Shown in pieces: positions 1 through 7,550 of a stretch of 64,000 nucleotides of DNA. The position numbers were made by a program, and so were the translations under genes. Below the pieces are notes generated by a model. The model was not told the DNA's origin. It saw nothing but the letters and a program-made list of their open reading frames with translations, and did no database searches. The stretch's first letter is position 1. Each line of letters starts with the position of its first letter. Location: positions 1-64,000 of the forward strand of contig NZ_JAFVLN010000007.1 of assembly GCF_017377775.1 (NCBI RefSeq). The letters are read 5' to 3'. The stretch is from Streptomyces sp. VRA16 Mangrove soil. GTDB lineage: Bacteria; Actinomycetota; Actinomycetes; Streptomycetales; Streptomycetaceae.

Positions 1-41
1 GGGGCGGGGAGGGAGGGGGGAGGGGGAGGGGCCCCCTCCCC
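1..41. terminator. G-rich tract ending in a 9-bp inverted repeat
   Basis: The window opens with a nearly pure purine tract of G runs (G4, G4, G3, G6, G5, G4 separated by single bases). It ends in inverted arms GGGGAGGGG at 23-31 and CCCCTCCCC at 33-41. It could be the terminator of a gene lying before the window, and the G runs could also fold as a G-quadruplex. There is no U-tract, which is usual for Streptomyces terminators. Confidence 0.4.
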
Positions 42-74
42 GAGCGGACCGGAAGTGCCCAGGGCGCCGTGCCC

Positions 75-80
75 TACGCT
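75..80 (+). promoter_or_regulatory. -10 box of a leaderless promoter
   Basis: TACGCT ends 6 nt before a GTG codon at 87. This is the spacing of Streptomyces leaderless transcripts, and it decides the start of the J-domain-like gene in favour of 87 over the GTG at 69. No convincing -35 box is visible. Confidence 0.5.
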
Positions 81-86
81 GGACGG

Positions 87-962
87 GTGACGACCCCGGA
101 GACCGACGACGTGGCAGGGCAGCCGGAGGAGCAGCCTCGGGAGCGGCTCAAGGACCGCCTGAAGCAGCGCCTTGAGCAGGCTGAGGAGCGGCCCGAGGAG
201 CGCCTTGAGCGGGCTGTGCGCGCTGCCGAGCAGGCGCTGATCGAGTTCGAGATCGCCGTGGAGACCTTCCGGGTCGAGGTGGAGAACTTCTCGCGGCTGC
301 ATCACCAGAAGCTCGGCCCGATGTACACCCGGCTCGATGAGCTGGAGGCGTTGATCGCCGAGGCGACGGCGGAGCGCAGCGGGGATCCGGAGGACCGGCG
401 GCGGGCCGAGGAGGCGCGGGCGCGGGTGTTGCCGATGCCGGGTGTCGAGGAGCTGTTCCACGGGTGGATGGACGGGGACGGGTTGTTCCCGGAGGCCGTG
501 GCGATGCTGACCGATCAGCCGGTGCGGCCGCCGCAGCGGGTGCGGCCCAGCGAGGAGGCCCGCAAGCTCTACCGCGAGCTGGCCCGTAAGGCGCATCCGG
601 ATCTGGCGCAGGACGACAGGGAGCGGGAGCGGCGCGACGAGTTCATCGCGCGGGTCAACGCGGCGTACGGGCGTGGTGACGAGGCTCTGTTGCGTGAGCT
701 GGCGGAGGAGTGGGCCGCGGGTCCGGTGCCGGCGGAGCGGGCGCCTTCGCCGAGCGAGGAGCTGTATGCGCGGCTGGAGTGGCTGGCGCAGCGCAAGGAG
801 CTGTTGACGGTCGTGGCGCGGGATCTGGAGGAGAGCGCGATCGGCTCGATGCTGCGGATGGCGCCCGATGATCCGGACAAGCTGCTGGAGGAGATCGCGG
901 AGCAGTTGCTCGCGCAGGTCGCCGAGCGGGAGTCCGAGCTGGAGCGGATCACCGCGGGGTGA
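87..962 (+). CDS. J-domain-like protein with coiled-coil N-terminus
   Basis: About 291 aa. The N-terminal half is highly charged (Glu/Arg-rich heptads, roughly residues 10-75) and should form a coiled coil. Around residues 160-195 there is a J-domain-like stretch: a basic helix (KLYRELARKA), an HPD tripeptide at about residues 170-172, then a helix ending VNAAYGRGD. HPD is the DnaK-contacting motif of J-proteins, so a co-chaperone role is possible, but the J-like part is divergent and no zinc-finger or C-terminal DnaJ domain is present. The start is placed at GTG 87 because TACGCT lies 6 nt upstream; GTG 69 is the alternative. The gene stands alone, followed after 66 bp by the rhodanese gene. 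The function is inferred from the motif only. Confidence 0.75.
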   Translation: MTTPETDDVAGQPEEQPRERLKDRLKQRLEQAEERPEERLERAVRAAEQALIEFEIAVETFRVEVENFSRLHHQKLGPMYTRLDELEALIAEATAERSGDPEDRRRAEEARARVLPMPGVEELFHGWMDGDGLFPEAVAMLTDQPVRPPQRVRPSEEARKLYRELARKAHPDLAQDDRERERRDEFIARVNAAYGRGDEALLRELAEEWAAGPVPAERAPSPSEELYARLEWLAQRKELLTVVARDLEESAIGSMLRMAPDDPDKLLEEIAEQLLAQVAERESELERITAG

Positions 963-1015
963 TCATGGCGGGCCGACCGTCTTGAGGGTGGGGCGTGTGT
1001 CCGTGGGTGGTCGGG

Positions 1016-1021
1016 TAGCGT
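1016..1021 (+). promoter_or_regulatory. -10 box of a leaderless promoter
   Basis: TAGCGT followed 7 nt later by the ATG of the rhodanese gene at 1029. There is no Shine-Dalgarno sequence between them, consistent with a leaderless mRNA. Confidence 0.5.
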
Positions 1022-1028
1022 CGGGGGC

Positions 1029-1376
1029 ATGGTTTTCGGTTCTGGTGTGCCCACGGTCGGTGTCGATGAGCTCAAGGAAGGTGACTTCCTGCTCGATGTC
1101 CGTGAGGACGACGAGTGGCAGGCGGGTCACGCCGAGGGTGCGTTGCACATTCCGATGAGTGAATTCGTGTCCCGGTTCGGTGAGTTCACCGAGGCGGTGC
1201 CGCAGGACGCCCAGGTGAAGGTGGTCTGCCGGGTCGGCGGGCGGTCGGCTCAGGTGACGGCTTATCTGGTGCAGCAGGGCGTCGACGCGGTGAATGTGGC
1301 GGGTGGCATGCAGGCGTGGGAGTCGGCCGGCCGCCCTGTCGTGGATGACAAGGGGCAGCCGGGCGCGGTTGTCTGA
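1029..1376 (+). CDS. single-domain rhodanese (sulfurtransferase)
   Basis: 115 aa, the usual size of a single-domain rhodanese/GlpE-type protein. It has the LLDVREDDEW segment (CH2A-type motif), a GALHIP segment, and an active-site loop CRVGGRS in which the Cys would carry the persulfide. The cytoplasmic product would transfer sulfane sulfur to cyanide, thioredoxin or an unknown acceptor; the physiological partner cannot be read from context. It ends 12 bp before the end of the convergent acyl-CoA dehydrogenase gene. Confidence 0.9.
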   Translation: MVFGSGVPTVGVDELKEGDFLLDVREDDEWQAGHAEGALHIPMSEFVSRFGEFTEAVPQDAQVKVVCRVGGRSAQVTAYLVQQGVDAVNVAGGMQAWESAGRPVVDDKGQPGAVV

Positions 1377-1388
1377 CCTGCTGATTTC

Positions 1389-2579
1389 TCAGCCCAGGGG
1401 GTGGGCGGCCAGGAGGTCGCCCAGGGTTTCCTCGTGGGCGGCTGCCGGGCCGAGCGAGAGTTCGAGGTGCTTGGCCCAGGCGTGGTAGCGGTGCAGTGGG
1501 TAGTCGGTGTCGGCGCCGAAGCCGCCGTGCAGGTGCTGTGCGGTCTGCACGATGCGTCGTACGCCGTCGGAGGCCCAGGTCTTCGCGACCGCGATGTCCG
1601 CGCCGGCGGGGAGTGCGCCGCCCGCTCCGCTGCTGATGCGCCAGGCGGCCTGCCACAGGGTGGCTTCCATGGCGCGCAGGTCGATGTAGCGGTCGGCGGC
1701 CTGGACGGCGACGGCCTGGAACGTGGCGATGGGGTGCCCGAACTGTTCGCGTTTGCTCGCGTAGTCGCTGGTCATCTTGAGGACGCCGGTGCCGAGGCCG
1801 AGTGCGAGGGCGCAGGTGCCGGTGGCGAGCAAGTCGTGGAGTGAGGACCAGGCGGCCGGGTTCTCGATGAGGTGGCGGTCGTCGAGGTGTACGCCGTCGA
1901 GGCGGAGTTCGGCCAGGCGTTCGCCGGTGGTGGAGATCTGCTCGGTGAGGGTGAGGCCGGGCAGGCGGGGCTCTTCGGTGGCGGGTCCGGGGAGGATCGC
2001 GAGGACGGCGGTGCCGTCGCCGGTGTGGGCGGGGACGAGGATGTGGTCGGCTCCCCAGGCCCAGGGCACGGCTGTCTGTACGCCGTCGAGGATCCAGCCG
2101 GTGGTGGTCGTGGTGGTTGTGGTGGGCGTGGTGGGCGTGGTGGTCTCGCGGTGTGCGGTGACGGCGAGTTCGGCCGGGTCGTGTCCGGTGCGGCCGGCTG
2201 TCGCGACGGTCAGGGTGAGTCGGCCGTCGGCGGCGCGGGGGAGGATCTCCTGTCGGAGTTCGTCGCCGCCGTACGTGTCCACGGTCGCCGCCGCCGCGCT
2301 GTGTTCGAGGAGCGGGATGCGGGCGAGGACCTTGGCGGATTCGCGCAGGACGAGGCAGAGGGCGATGGCGTCGAGTCCGGCGCCGCCGTGCTCGGGGGTG
2401 ATGAGCAGGCTGAGCAGGTCGGCGTCGGCGGCTTTGGTCCACAGGGTGCGGTCGAGGTCGGCGGCGACGGCGCCGGAGGTGAGGGCGGGGCTGGGCACGC
2501 TGTCGGGGGCGACCGGTGCGAACACCGCCTGTGCTGCCTCGAGTGCCGCCTGTTGCTCCTCGGAGAAGGTGAAGTCCAC
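1389..2579 (-). CDS. acyl-CoA dehydrogenase family protein with threonine tract
   Basis: 396 aa from a GTG at 2579 (VDFTFSEEQQ), chosen because GGGAGGA lies 7 nt upstream; an in-frame start at 2672 would add 31 atypical residues. Fold signatures include TPEHGGAG near the N-terminus, REQFGHPIATFQAV in the C-terminal helical domain and GGFGADTDYPLHRY near the end. Two oddities are visible. Residues 146-160 are almost pure Thr, coded by a GGT/GTGG-type repeat at 2100-2144. The usual C-terminal YEGT catalytic-Glu motif reads LSLGPA, so the catalytic base is either elsewhere, as in some heterotetrameric dehydrogenases, or absent. A KstR-type palindrome sits 96 bp upstream. It lies downstream of paaE on the same strand but has its own promoter region. 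Substrate unknown; a steroid or side-chain acyl-CoA is possible. Confidence 0.88.
   Translation of the reverse strand: MDFTFSEEQQAALEAAQAVFAPVAPDSVPSPALTSGAVAADLDRTLWTKAADADLLSLLITPEHGGAGLDAIALCLVLRESAKVLARIPLLEHSAAAATVDTYGGDELRQEILPRAADGRLTLTVATAGRTGHDPAELAVTAHRETTTPTTPTTTTTTTTGWILDGVQTAVPWAWGADHILVPAHTGDGTAVLAILPGPATEEPRLPGLTLTEQISTTGERLAELRLDGVHLDDRHLIENPAAWSSLHDLLATGTCALALGLGTGVLKMTSDYASKREQFGHPIATFQAVAVQAADRYIDLRAMEATLWQAAWRISSGAGGALPAGADIAVAKTWASDGVRRIVQTAQHLHGGFGADTDYPLHRYHAWAKHLELSLGPAAAHEETLGDLLAAHPLG
2100..2144 (-). repeat. trinucleotide-type repeat coding a Thr tract
   Basis: On the plus strand this reads as repeated GTG, GGT and GGC triplets. On the coding strand it gives twelve Thr and two Pro residues in a row-like tract inside the acyl-CoA dehydrogenase. 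The tract keeps frame and looks like slippage expansion within a surface loop. Confidence 0.85.
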
Positions 2580-2674
2580 CGGCTGTCCTCCCGTTCCTGC
2601 TGAGCTCGTGCCCGGGGGTGGGTCCGTGGCCGTGCGGCGGTGTGGACCCACCGGGATCTGACGGAGCGTCAAGA

Positions 2675-2688
2675 TAGAACAGGTTCTA
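2675..2688. promoter_or_regulatory. KstR-type palindromic operator
   Basis: TAGAACAGGTTCTA: arms TAGAAC and GTTCTA around a 2-bp centre. It fits the published actinobacterial KstR consensus TnnAACnnGTTnnA exactly. It lies 96 bp upstream of the acyl-CoA dehydrogenase start (2579) and downstream of paaE, so it most likely controls the dehydrogenase alone. A related TetR regulator of lipid catabolism would be the binder; none is coded in this window. Confidence 0.65.
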
Positions 2689-2732
2689 CGAGGAGGGAAG
2701 GGAACGGCCGCGCCGGTGCGCGCGGTGTCCGC

Positions 2733-3827
2733 TCAGCGGTCGAAGTCCAACTCCACTTTCTCCGTGGTCGGATGGGACTGGCAGGCCAGGACGTATCCGG
2801 CTTCGGTCTCCTCGGGTTCGAGTGCGAAGTTGCGGTCCATGCGGACCGAACCCGAGACGAGGAAGGCGCGGCACGTGCCGCAGACGCCGCCCTTGCAGGC
2901 GTAGGGCGCGTCGGTTCTGTTGCGCAGCACGGTCTCCAGGAGGGACTCGGCGCCCTGTACCGGCCAGGTGCCGGAGCGGCCGTCGAGCTGTGCGGTCACC
3001 GTGCTGTGCGCGGGAGCCGAGGCCGCGGCGGTGCGGTCCGGTGCGGGTCCTTCATCCACGTGGAAGATCTCCTCGTGGATGCGCTCGCGCCGGACGCCGA
3101 GTCCGCGCAGCGCCCGCTCGGCGCTCTGCACCAGGCCGTAGGGCCCGCACAGGAACCAGCCCGCCATCCGCTCCACCGGCAGCAGCGCGGGCAGCAGTGC
3201 CGTCAGCCGCTCCTGGTCGAGCCGTCCCGATGCCAGGCCGGCCTGCTGCTCTTCCCGGGACAGGACGGTGACCAGCTGGAACCGGTCCGGGTAGCGGTCT
3301 TTGAGGTCGGCGACCTCTTCGAGGAACATCGTCGAGGCGGTGGTGCGGTCGCTGCGTATCAGGCAGAAACGGGCCCGGGGCTGCTGTTGCAGGACTGTCG
3401 TCGCGATGGAGAGCACCGGGGTGATGCCGCTGCCGCCGACCACGGCCGCGTAGTGCCCGGGGGCCGCGTCGGGGGTGATGTCGAGCGTGAACCGTCCGGC
3501 TGGTGTCATCACCTCCAGCTCGTCGCCCACCGCTATCTCCTTGTGGGCGTACGTGGAGAAGGCGCCGCCGTCGACCAGGCGCACTCCGACCCGCAGGGTG
3601 TGCGGGGCGGCGCCGTCGGCGGGGGCGGCGGAGCAGATCGAGTACGTGCGGCGGACCTCTGTGCCGTCCACGGTGCGGCGCAGGGCGAGGTGCTGGCCCG
3701 GTGCGTGGCGGTAGGCGTCGCGCAGGTCGGGCGGGACGGTGAAGGTGAGGGCGACGGAGTCGTCGGTGAGCCGGTCGACCGCCGTGACGGGGAGCCGGTG
3801 GAAGCGGGCGCGGGCAGCTGCTGCCAT
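2733..3827 (-). CDS. paaE: phenylacetyl-CoA 1,2-epoxidase reductase subunit PaaE
   Basis: 364 aa. It transfers electrons from NADPH through FAD and a 2Fe-2S centre to the PaaAC di-iron oxygenase, which epoxidises the ring of phenylacetyl-CoA. The N-terminal two thirds is a ferredoxin-NADP reductase fold with RRTYSICS (flavin site) and GGSGITPVLS (pyridine-nucleotide site). The C-terminal plant-type ferredoxin domain has Cys ligands at about 311, 316, 319 (CKGGVCGTC) and 349. Length is that of the family. The ATG at 3827 overlaps the paaD stop as TGATG, with AAGGAG just upstream; a GTG one codon earlier is less likely. It is the last gene of paaABCDE. Confidence 0.96.
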   Translation of the reverse strand: MAAAARARFHRLPVTAVDRLTDDSVALTFTVPPDLRDAYRHAPGQHLALRRTVDGTEVRRTYSICSAAPADGAAPHTLRVGVRLVDGGAFSTYAHKEIAVGDELEVMTPAGRFTLDITPDAAPGHYAAVVGGSGITPVLSIATTVLQQQPRARFCLIRSDRTTASTMFLEEVADLKDRYPDRFQLVTVLSREEQQAGLASGRLDQERLTALLPALLPVERMAGWFLCGPYGLVQSAERALRGLGVRRERIHEEIFHVDEGPAPDRTAAASAPAHSTVTAQLDGRSGTWPVQGAESLLETVLRNRTDAPYACKGGVCGTCRAFLVSGSVRMDRNFALEPEETEAGYVLACQSHPTTEKVELDFDR

Positions 3828-4393
3828 CACAACTCCTTGAAGTGGTCGAAGGGTTCACGGCAGGCGAGGCAGCGGCGCAGTGCCTTGCAGGCGGTGGAGG
3901 AGAACCGGCTGAGCAGCTCGGTGTCGGTCGAGCCGCAGTGCGGGCAGGCGATGGCCTCGTGCGCGGGGTCGGTGGCCGGGGCTGCGGTGGGGTGCGTGGT
4001 GTGCCGGGTCGGGCCGAGGGCGACGGTGACCGGGCCGGCCGGGGTGCGGGTGGTGCGCGGCGGCGCGATCCCGAACTCCTTCAGTTTGCGGCGGCCTTCG
4101 GGGCTGATGTCGTCCGTCGACCAGGCCGGTGCGAGCACGGGGCGGACGGTGACGTCGGGGATGCCGTGCTCGTGCAGGACCCGCTCGATGTCGGCCGACA
4201 TGCTCTCGATGGCGGGGCAGCCGGTGTAGGTGGGGCTGAGCTCGACCTCGACGCGGCCCGGCCCGAGGGTGTGCACGGCGCGCAGGACACCGAGCTCCTC
4301 CAGGGTGAGCACCGGCAGTTCGGGGTCGGGCACCGCGCCGGCGAGGCGCCGCAGCTCGGCCTCCAGGGGCGTCTCTTCGAGGGGGGTCACCAT
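3827..4393 (-). CDS. paaD: phenylacetate degradation protein PaaD (SufT-like maturation factor)
   Basis: 188 aa. The N-terminal domain is of the MIP18/SufT type (LRRLAGAVPDPELPVLTLEELGVLR, then SPTYTGCPA), associated with Fe-S or metal-cluster assembly; in the paa operon PaaD is thought to mature PaaE or the oxygenase rather than be a structural subunit. The C-terminus has a four-Cys zinc-ribbon-like region (ACPHC, then ACKALRRCLAC). An Ala/Pro/Thr-rich linker of about 30 residues joins them. The ATG at 4393 overlaps the paaC stop by 7 nt; the following codon, GTG at 4390, would give a 4-nt GTGA overlap and cannot be excluded. Confidence 0.94.
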   Translation of the reverse strand: MVTPLEETPLEAELRRLAGAVPDPELPVLTLEELGVLRAVHTLGPGRVEVELSPTYTGCPAIESMSADIERVLHEHGIPDVTVRPVLAPAWSTDDISPEGRRKLKEFGIAPPRTTRTPAGPVTVALGPTRHTTHPTAAPATDPAHEAIACPHCGSTDTELLSRFSSTACKALRRCLACREPFDHFKEL

Positions 4394-5136
4394 GTCGCCC
4401 CCGGGTGGCTGCGGTGCAGGTGCTGCATCTCGGCGAGCATCCGCCCGAACGGTTCGGTGTGCAGGCCCTGGCGGCCCGCTCCCGCGCTCCAGGCGCCGCT
4501 GTGCGGGCCGTCGGGGACGGTGAGGGTCGCTTCCTGGAGGACGGCGGTGATCGTCGCGGTCCAACGGGTGTGCAGGTCCTGCCCGTTGACGTCGAGGCCG
4601 GGGAGCGGCTGGAACATCTCGCCGGTGAAGCGCCACAGGGCGTCGACGGCGCGCTGCATCCGCGCGTGGCTCTCCTGTGTGCCGTCGCCGAGGCGCAGGG
4701 TCCACTGCCGGGCGTGGTCCTGGTGGTAGGCCACCTCCTTGACCGCTTTGCCGGCCAGTGGGGCGAACGTGCTGTCCCCGGCGGCCAGTTGGCCGTACAG
4801 GAGGTGCTGGTAGGTGGAGAAGTACAGCTGGCGGGCGATGGTGTGGGCGAAGTCGCCGTTGGGCTGCTCGACCAGCTGGAGGTTGCGGAAGGCGCGCTCC
4901 TCGCGCAGATACGCCAGTTCGTCCTCGTCGCCGACTGTGCTGAGCAGGACGCGGGCCTGGCCGAGCAGGTCGAGCGCGATGTTCGCGAGGGCGACCTCCT
5001 CCTCCAGGACCGGGGCGTGGCCCGCCCACTCCCCCAGCCGGTGCGAGAGCACCAGGGCGTCGTCGCCGAGGGCCAGGGCGGCGTCGGTCGTTTTCGTGTG
5101 CTGGGCGTGCTGCGTGTGCTGCGCGGGCTGCGTCAC
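4387..5136 (-). CDS. paaC: phenylacetyl-CoA 1,2-epoxidase structural subunit PaaC
   Basis: 249 aa. PaaC is the ferritin-like partner of PaaA; it has the helical fold but is a structural, inactive di-iron homologue that helps bind substrate. The sequence shows the typical LGDDALVLSHRLGEWAGHAPVLEEEVALANIALDLLGQAR start and KEVAYHQDHARQW segment. The N-terminus carries a short Gln/His repeat (QPAQHTQHAQHTK). The GTG start at 5136 overlaps the paaB stop as GTGA, implying translational coupling within paaABCDE. Confidence 0.96.
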   Translation of the reverse strand: MTQPAQHTQHAQHTKTTDAALALGDDALVLSHRLGEWAGHAPVLEEEVALANIALDLLGQARVLLSTVGDEDELAYLREERAFRNLQLVEQPNGDFAHTIARQLYFSTYQHLLYGQLAAGDSTFAPLAGKAVKEVAYHQDHARQWTLRLGDGTQESHARMQRAVDALWRFTGEMFQPLPGLDVNGQDLHTRWTATITAVLQEATLTVPDGPHSGAWSAGAGRQGLHTEPFGRMLAEMQHLHRSHPGATW

Positions 5137-5444
5137 AGGTGCTTCACCCCTTCCGGGATCTCGTAGAACGTCGGGTGCCGGTAGGGCTTGTCGGCGGCCG
5201 GTTCGAAGAACGGGTCCTTCTCGTCGGGCGAGGAGGCGGTGATCGCCGCGGACGGTACGACCCACAGGGAGACGCCTTCGCCGCGGCGTGTGTACAGGTC
5301 CCGTGCGTTGCGCAGGGCCAGCTCGGCGTCCGGTGCGTGCAGGCTGCCGGCGTGGGTGTGGGCGAGGCCGCGCCGGGAGCGTACGAAGACCTCCCAAAGG
5401 GGCCACTCCGTGGTGCCCGAGGAGCTGCTCGGGGTCTCGCTCAT
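5133..5444 (-). CDS. paaB: phenylacetyl-CoA 1,2-epoxidase subunit PaaB
   Basis: 103 aa, the normal PaaB length. PaaB bridges PaaAC heterodimers in the epoxidase complex and has no catalytic centre of its own. Family features visible are WPLWEVFVRSRRGLAHTHAGSLHA, the ALRNARDLYTRR helix and the C-terminal KPYRHPTFYEIPEGVKHL. The ATG at 5444 overlaps the paaA stop by 4 nt (ATGA), and the stop overlaps paaC by 4 nt. Confidence 0.97.
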   Translation of the reverse strand: MSETPSSSSGTTEWPLWEVFVRSRRGLAHTHAGSLHAPDAELALRNARDLYTRRGEGVSLWVVPSAAITASSPDEKDPFFEPAADKPYRHPTFYEIPEGVKHL

Positions 5445-6463
5445 GCCGCCCTGCCTTCGTGAAGAGGTCCTGCGGAGGGGCCTGTGGAGGGTTCTGCGCT
5501 GGGTCCTGTGGAGGGGCCTGCGTGCTTGGCCGCGTGGGCCGCCGCGGCCTCGCGGACCCAGGCGCCCTCGTCGTGGGCGCGCCTGCGCTGGGTGATCCGC
5601 TGTTCGTTGCACGGGCCGTTGCCCTTGAGGATCTCCTTGAACTCCGCCCAGTCGATCGGGCCGAAGTCGTGGTGTCCCCGCTCCTCGTTCCACCGCAGGT
5701 CCGGGTCGGGGAGGGTGAGTCCGAGGGAGGCGGCCTGGGGGACGCAGATGTCGACGAAGCGCTGCCTCAGCTCGTCGTTCGAGTGGCGCTTGATCTTCCA
5801 GGCCATGGACTGGGCGGAGTGCGCCGACTCGTCGTCGGGCGGGCCGAACATCATCAGGGACGGCCACCACCAGCGGTCCACCGCGTCCTGCGCCATCGCG
5901 TGCTGGGCCTGGGTGCCGCGGCTGAGGGCGAGCAGCAGCTCGTACCCCTGGCGCTGGTGGAAGGACTCCTCCTTGCAGATGCGGACCATCGCGCGGGCGT
6001 AGGGGCCGTAGGAGCAGCGGCACAGCGGGACCTGGTTGGTGATCGCCGCGCCGTCCACGAGCCAGCCGATCGCGCCGACGTCGGCCCAGGTCAGCGTCGG
6101 GTAGTTGAAGATCGAGGAGTATTTCTGGCGGCCGCTGTGCAGCTTGTCGAGGAGCTCGTCGCGGCTGGTGCCGAGGGTTTCGGCGGCGCTGTACAGATAC
6201 AGTCCGTGCCCCGCCTCGTCCTGCACCTTCGCCATCAGGATCGCCTTGCGGCGCAGGGAGGGTGCGCGGGTGATCCAGTTGGCCTCCGGCTGCATGCCGA
6301 TGATCTCGGAGTGCGCGTGCTGTGCGATCTGGCGCACGAGCGTGGCGCGGTAGGCGTCGGGCATCCAGTCGCGGGGCTCGATGCGCTCTTCCGCGGCCAC
6401 GGCCGTGTCGAACGCGGACTGGAGCGTGCCCGTCGCGTCCGTCCCGTCCACTGCTGTCGCCAT
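5441..6463 (-). CDS. paaA: phenylacetyl-CoA 1,2-epoxidase catalytic subunit PaaA
   Basis: 340 aa. This is the di-iron oxygenase subunit that forms ring-1,2-epoxyphenylacetyl-CoA. Candidate iron ligands are in HSE (near residue 51), DEAGHG (residues 82-87) and the second helix pair KEESFHQRQG (about 164-173). The last 35 residues are a low-complexity tail built from repeats of GPS(T/A), absent from the core family and probably not functional. It is the first gene of the minus-strand paaABCDE operon. A PaaR-type palindrome lies about 70 bp upstream of the ATG. Confidence 0.97.
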   Translation of the reverse strand: MATAVDGTDATGTLQSAFDTAVAAEERIEPRDWMPDAYRATLVRQIAQHAHSEIIGMQPEANWITRAPSLRRKAILMAKVQDEAGHGLYLYSAAETLGTSRDELLDKLHSGRQKYSSIFNYPTLTWADVGAIGWLVDGAAITNQVPLCRCSYGPYARAMVRICKEESFHQRQGYELLLALSRGTQAQHAMAQDAVDRWWWPSLMMFGPPDDESAHSAQSMAWKIKRHSNDELRQRFVDICVPQAASLGLTLPDPDLRWNEERGHHDFGPIDWAEFKEILKGNGPCNEQRITQRRRAHDEGAWVREAAAAHAAKHAGPSTGPSAEPSTGPSAGPLHEGRAA

Positions 6464-6532
6464 TCCAGGTCCCCCTCGACCTCGATCGACCTTCGGCTGT
6501 CCGATCCGCCGACCGGGCCCTCACCGCTCCCG

Positions 6533-6546
6533 ACCGATCGTTCGGT
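6533..6546. promoter_or_regulatory. candidate PaaR operator 1 (paaA / DUF5819 divergent region)
   Basis: ACCGATCGTTCGGT, the reverse complement of ACCGAACGATCGGT. The 20-bp AACCGAACGATCGGTCGGGA on the minus strand is identical to that around operator 2 at 11539. It fits the ACCGNNCGNNCGGT core reported for the Corynebacterium PaaR regulator. The site is 70 bp upstream of paaA and about 206 bp upstream of the DUF5819 gene, so it could act on both. Confidence 0.75.
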
Positions 6547-6604
6547 TCGTCGGATTCAATGGTGGGACCCGGCGCCGTAAGGTGTCAACCCTGAACGACC
6601 CGGC

Positions 6605-6616
6605 CTGTGGATAACC
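6605..6616 (+). promoter_or_regulatory. CTGTGGANAACC element, copy 1 (contains a DnaA-box sequence)
   Basis: CTGTGGATAACC. The same 12-mer with one variable base recurs at 11576 and 14323, each time in an intergenic region that also holds a PaaR-type palindrome. It contains TGTGGATAA, the complement of the DnaA box TTATCCACA. The role is unknown. Confidence 0.4.
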
Positions 6617-6752
6617 TCGGCCGCCTGTGCTTCGGAGCCGCTCCCCAGTACCGTGCCGGTGCGCCGCACCTGTGCGTCGACGGCGCGGAATCGGTTCGGC
6701 GGCGGACGGGCCGGGCGCGACGGCACCGGGACCGGAAAAACGGGGAGCACTG

Positions 6753-7550
6753 ATGAACACGGAAGCAGGCGCCGCGGGCGAGGCCGACCGGCCCGCCCCG
6801 CAGGCGCCGCCCGCGGCGCCCGGCGCCGCGTACGAGCCCGCCCCGCAGGCGCCGCCCGAGCGCCGCGGCCTCGCGGCGCTCTCCCCGCGCTACCAGGTGG
6901 CCGCCGCGCTGGCCCTCGCCGGTGTCGCCCTTGTCGCGTGCGTCCACGTCCTGATGGTGTTCCTGCACGTCGCTCCGGCGAACACGCTGACCAAGGAGCA
7001 CGGGGACGTCGTCGACGAGTGGATCTACCCCGAGTTCGAGCAGAACTGGAAGCTGTTCGCACCCAACCCGCTGCAGCAGAACATCGCCGTGCAGGTCCGC
7101 GCCGAGCTGCGCGGCTCCGACGGTGCGCAGCGCACGACCGGCTGGTACGACCTGTCCGCGCAGGACGGCGCCGCGATCAAGAGCAATCTGCTGCCCAGCC
7201 ACACCCAGCAGAACGAACTGCGCCGCGCCTGGGACGTCTACAGCGCCACGCACGACACCGAGAACCGGCCGACCGGGCTGCGCGGCACGCTGTCCGAGCA
7301 GTACCTGCGGCGCATTCTCGTGATGCGGCTCGACCGGCTCGGTGTGGCCGGCAAGGGGGACGTGATCGAGCGCGTCCAGGTCCGTTCCGAGTCGACGACC
7401 ATCGCGCCCCCGAAGTGGAGTGACGAGAAGGTGAACCAGAAGCCGTTCTACCGGCAGCTGCCCTGGTGGGCGGTGAGTTCGAGCGACGCGCCGCTCGACA
7501 GCGGTACGCACGTGCGCGCGCTGGACGGCCGGACGGGCGGTGCCCGATGA
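6753..7550 (+). CDS. DUF5819 family membrane-anchored protein
   Basis: 265 aa. A proline/alanine-rich N-terminus (about 40 residues) leads into one transmembrane helix (YQVAAALALAGVALVACVHVLMVFL), after which about 190 residues should lie outside the membrane. The segment DEWIYPEFEQNWKLFAPNPLQQN is characteristic of DUF5819. No catalytic motif is recognised. The ATG at 6753 follows GGGGAG at about 7 nt. Its stop overlaps the start of the HTTM gene by 4 nt, so the two proteins are made together and probably form one membrane system. The function is not known; the pairing with HTTM is the main clue. Confidence 0.85.
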   Translation: MNTEAGAAGEADRPAPQAPPAAPGAAYEPAPQAPPERRGLAALSPRYQVAAALALAGVALVACVHVLMVFLHVAPANTLTKEHGDVVDEWIYPEFEQNWKLFAPNPLQQNIAVQVRAELRGSDGAQRTTGWYDLSAQDGAAIKSNLLPSHTQQNELRRAWDVYSATHDTENRPTGLRGTLSEQYLRRILVMRLDRLGVAGKGDVIERVQVRSESTTIAPPKWSDEKVNQKPFYRQLPWWAVSSSDAPLDSGTHVRALDGRTGGAR

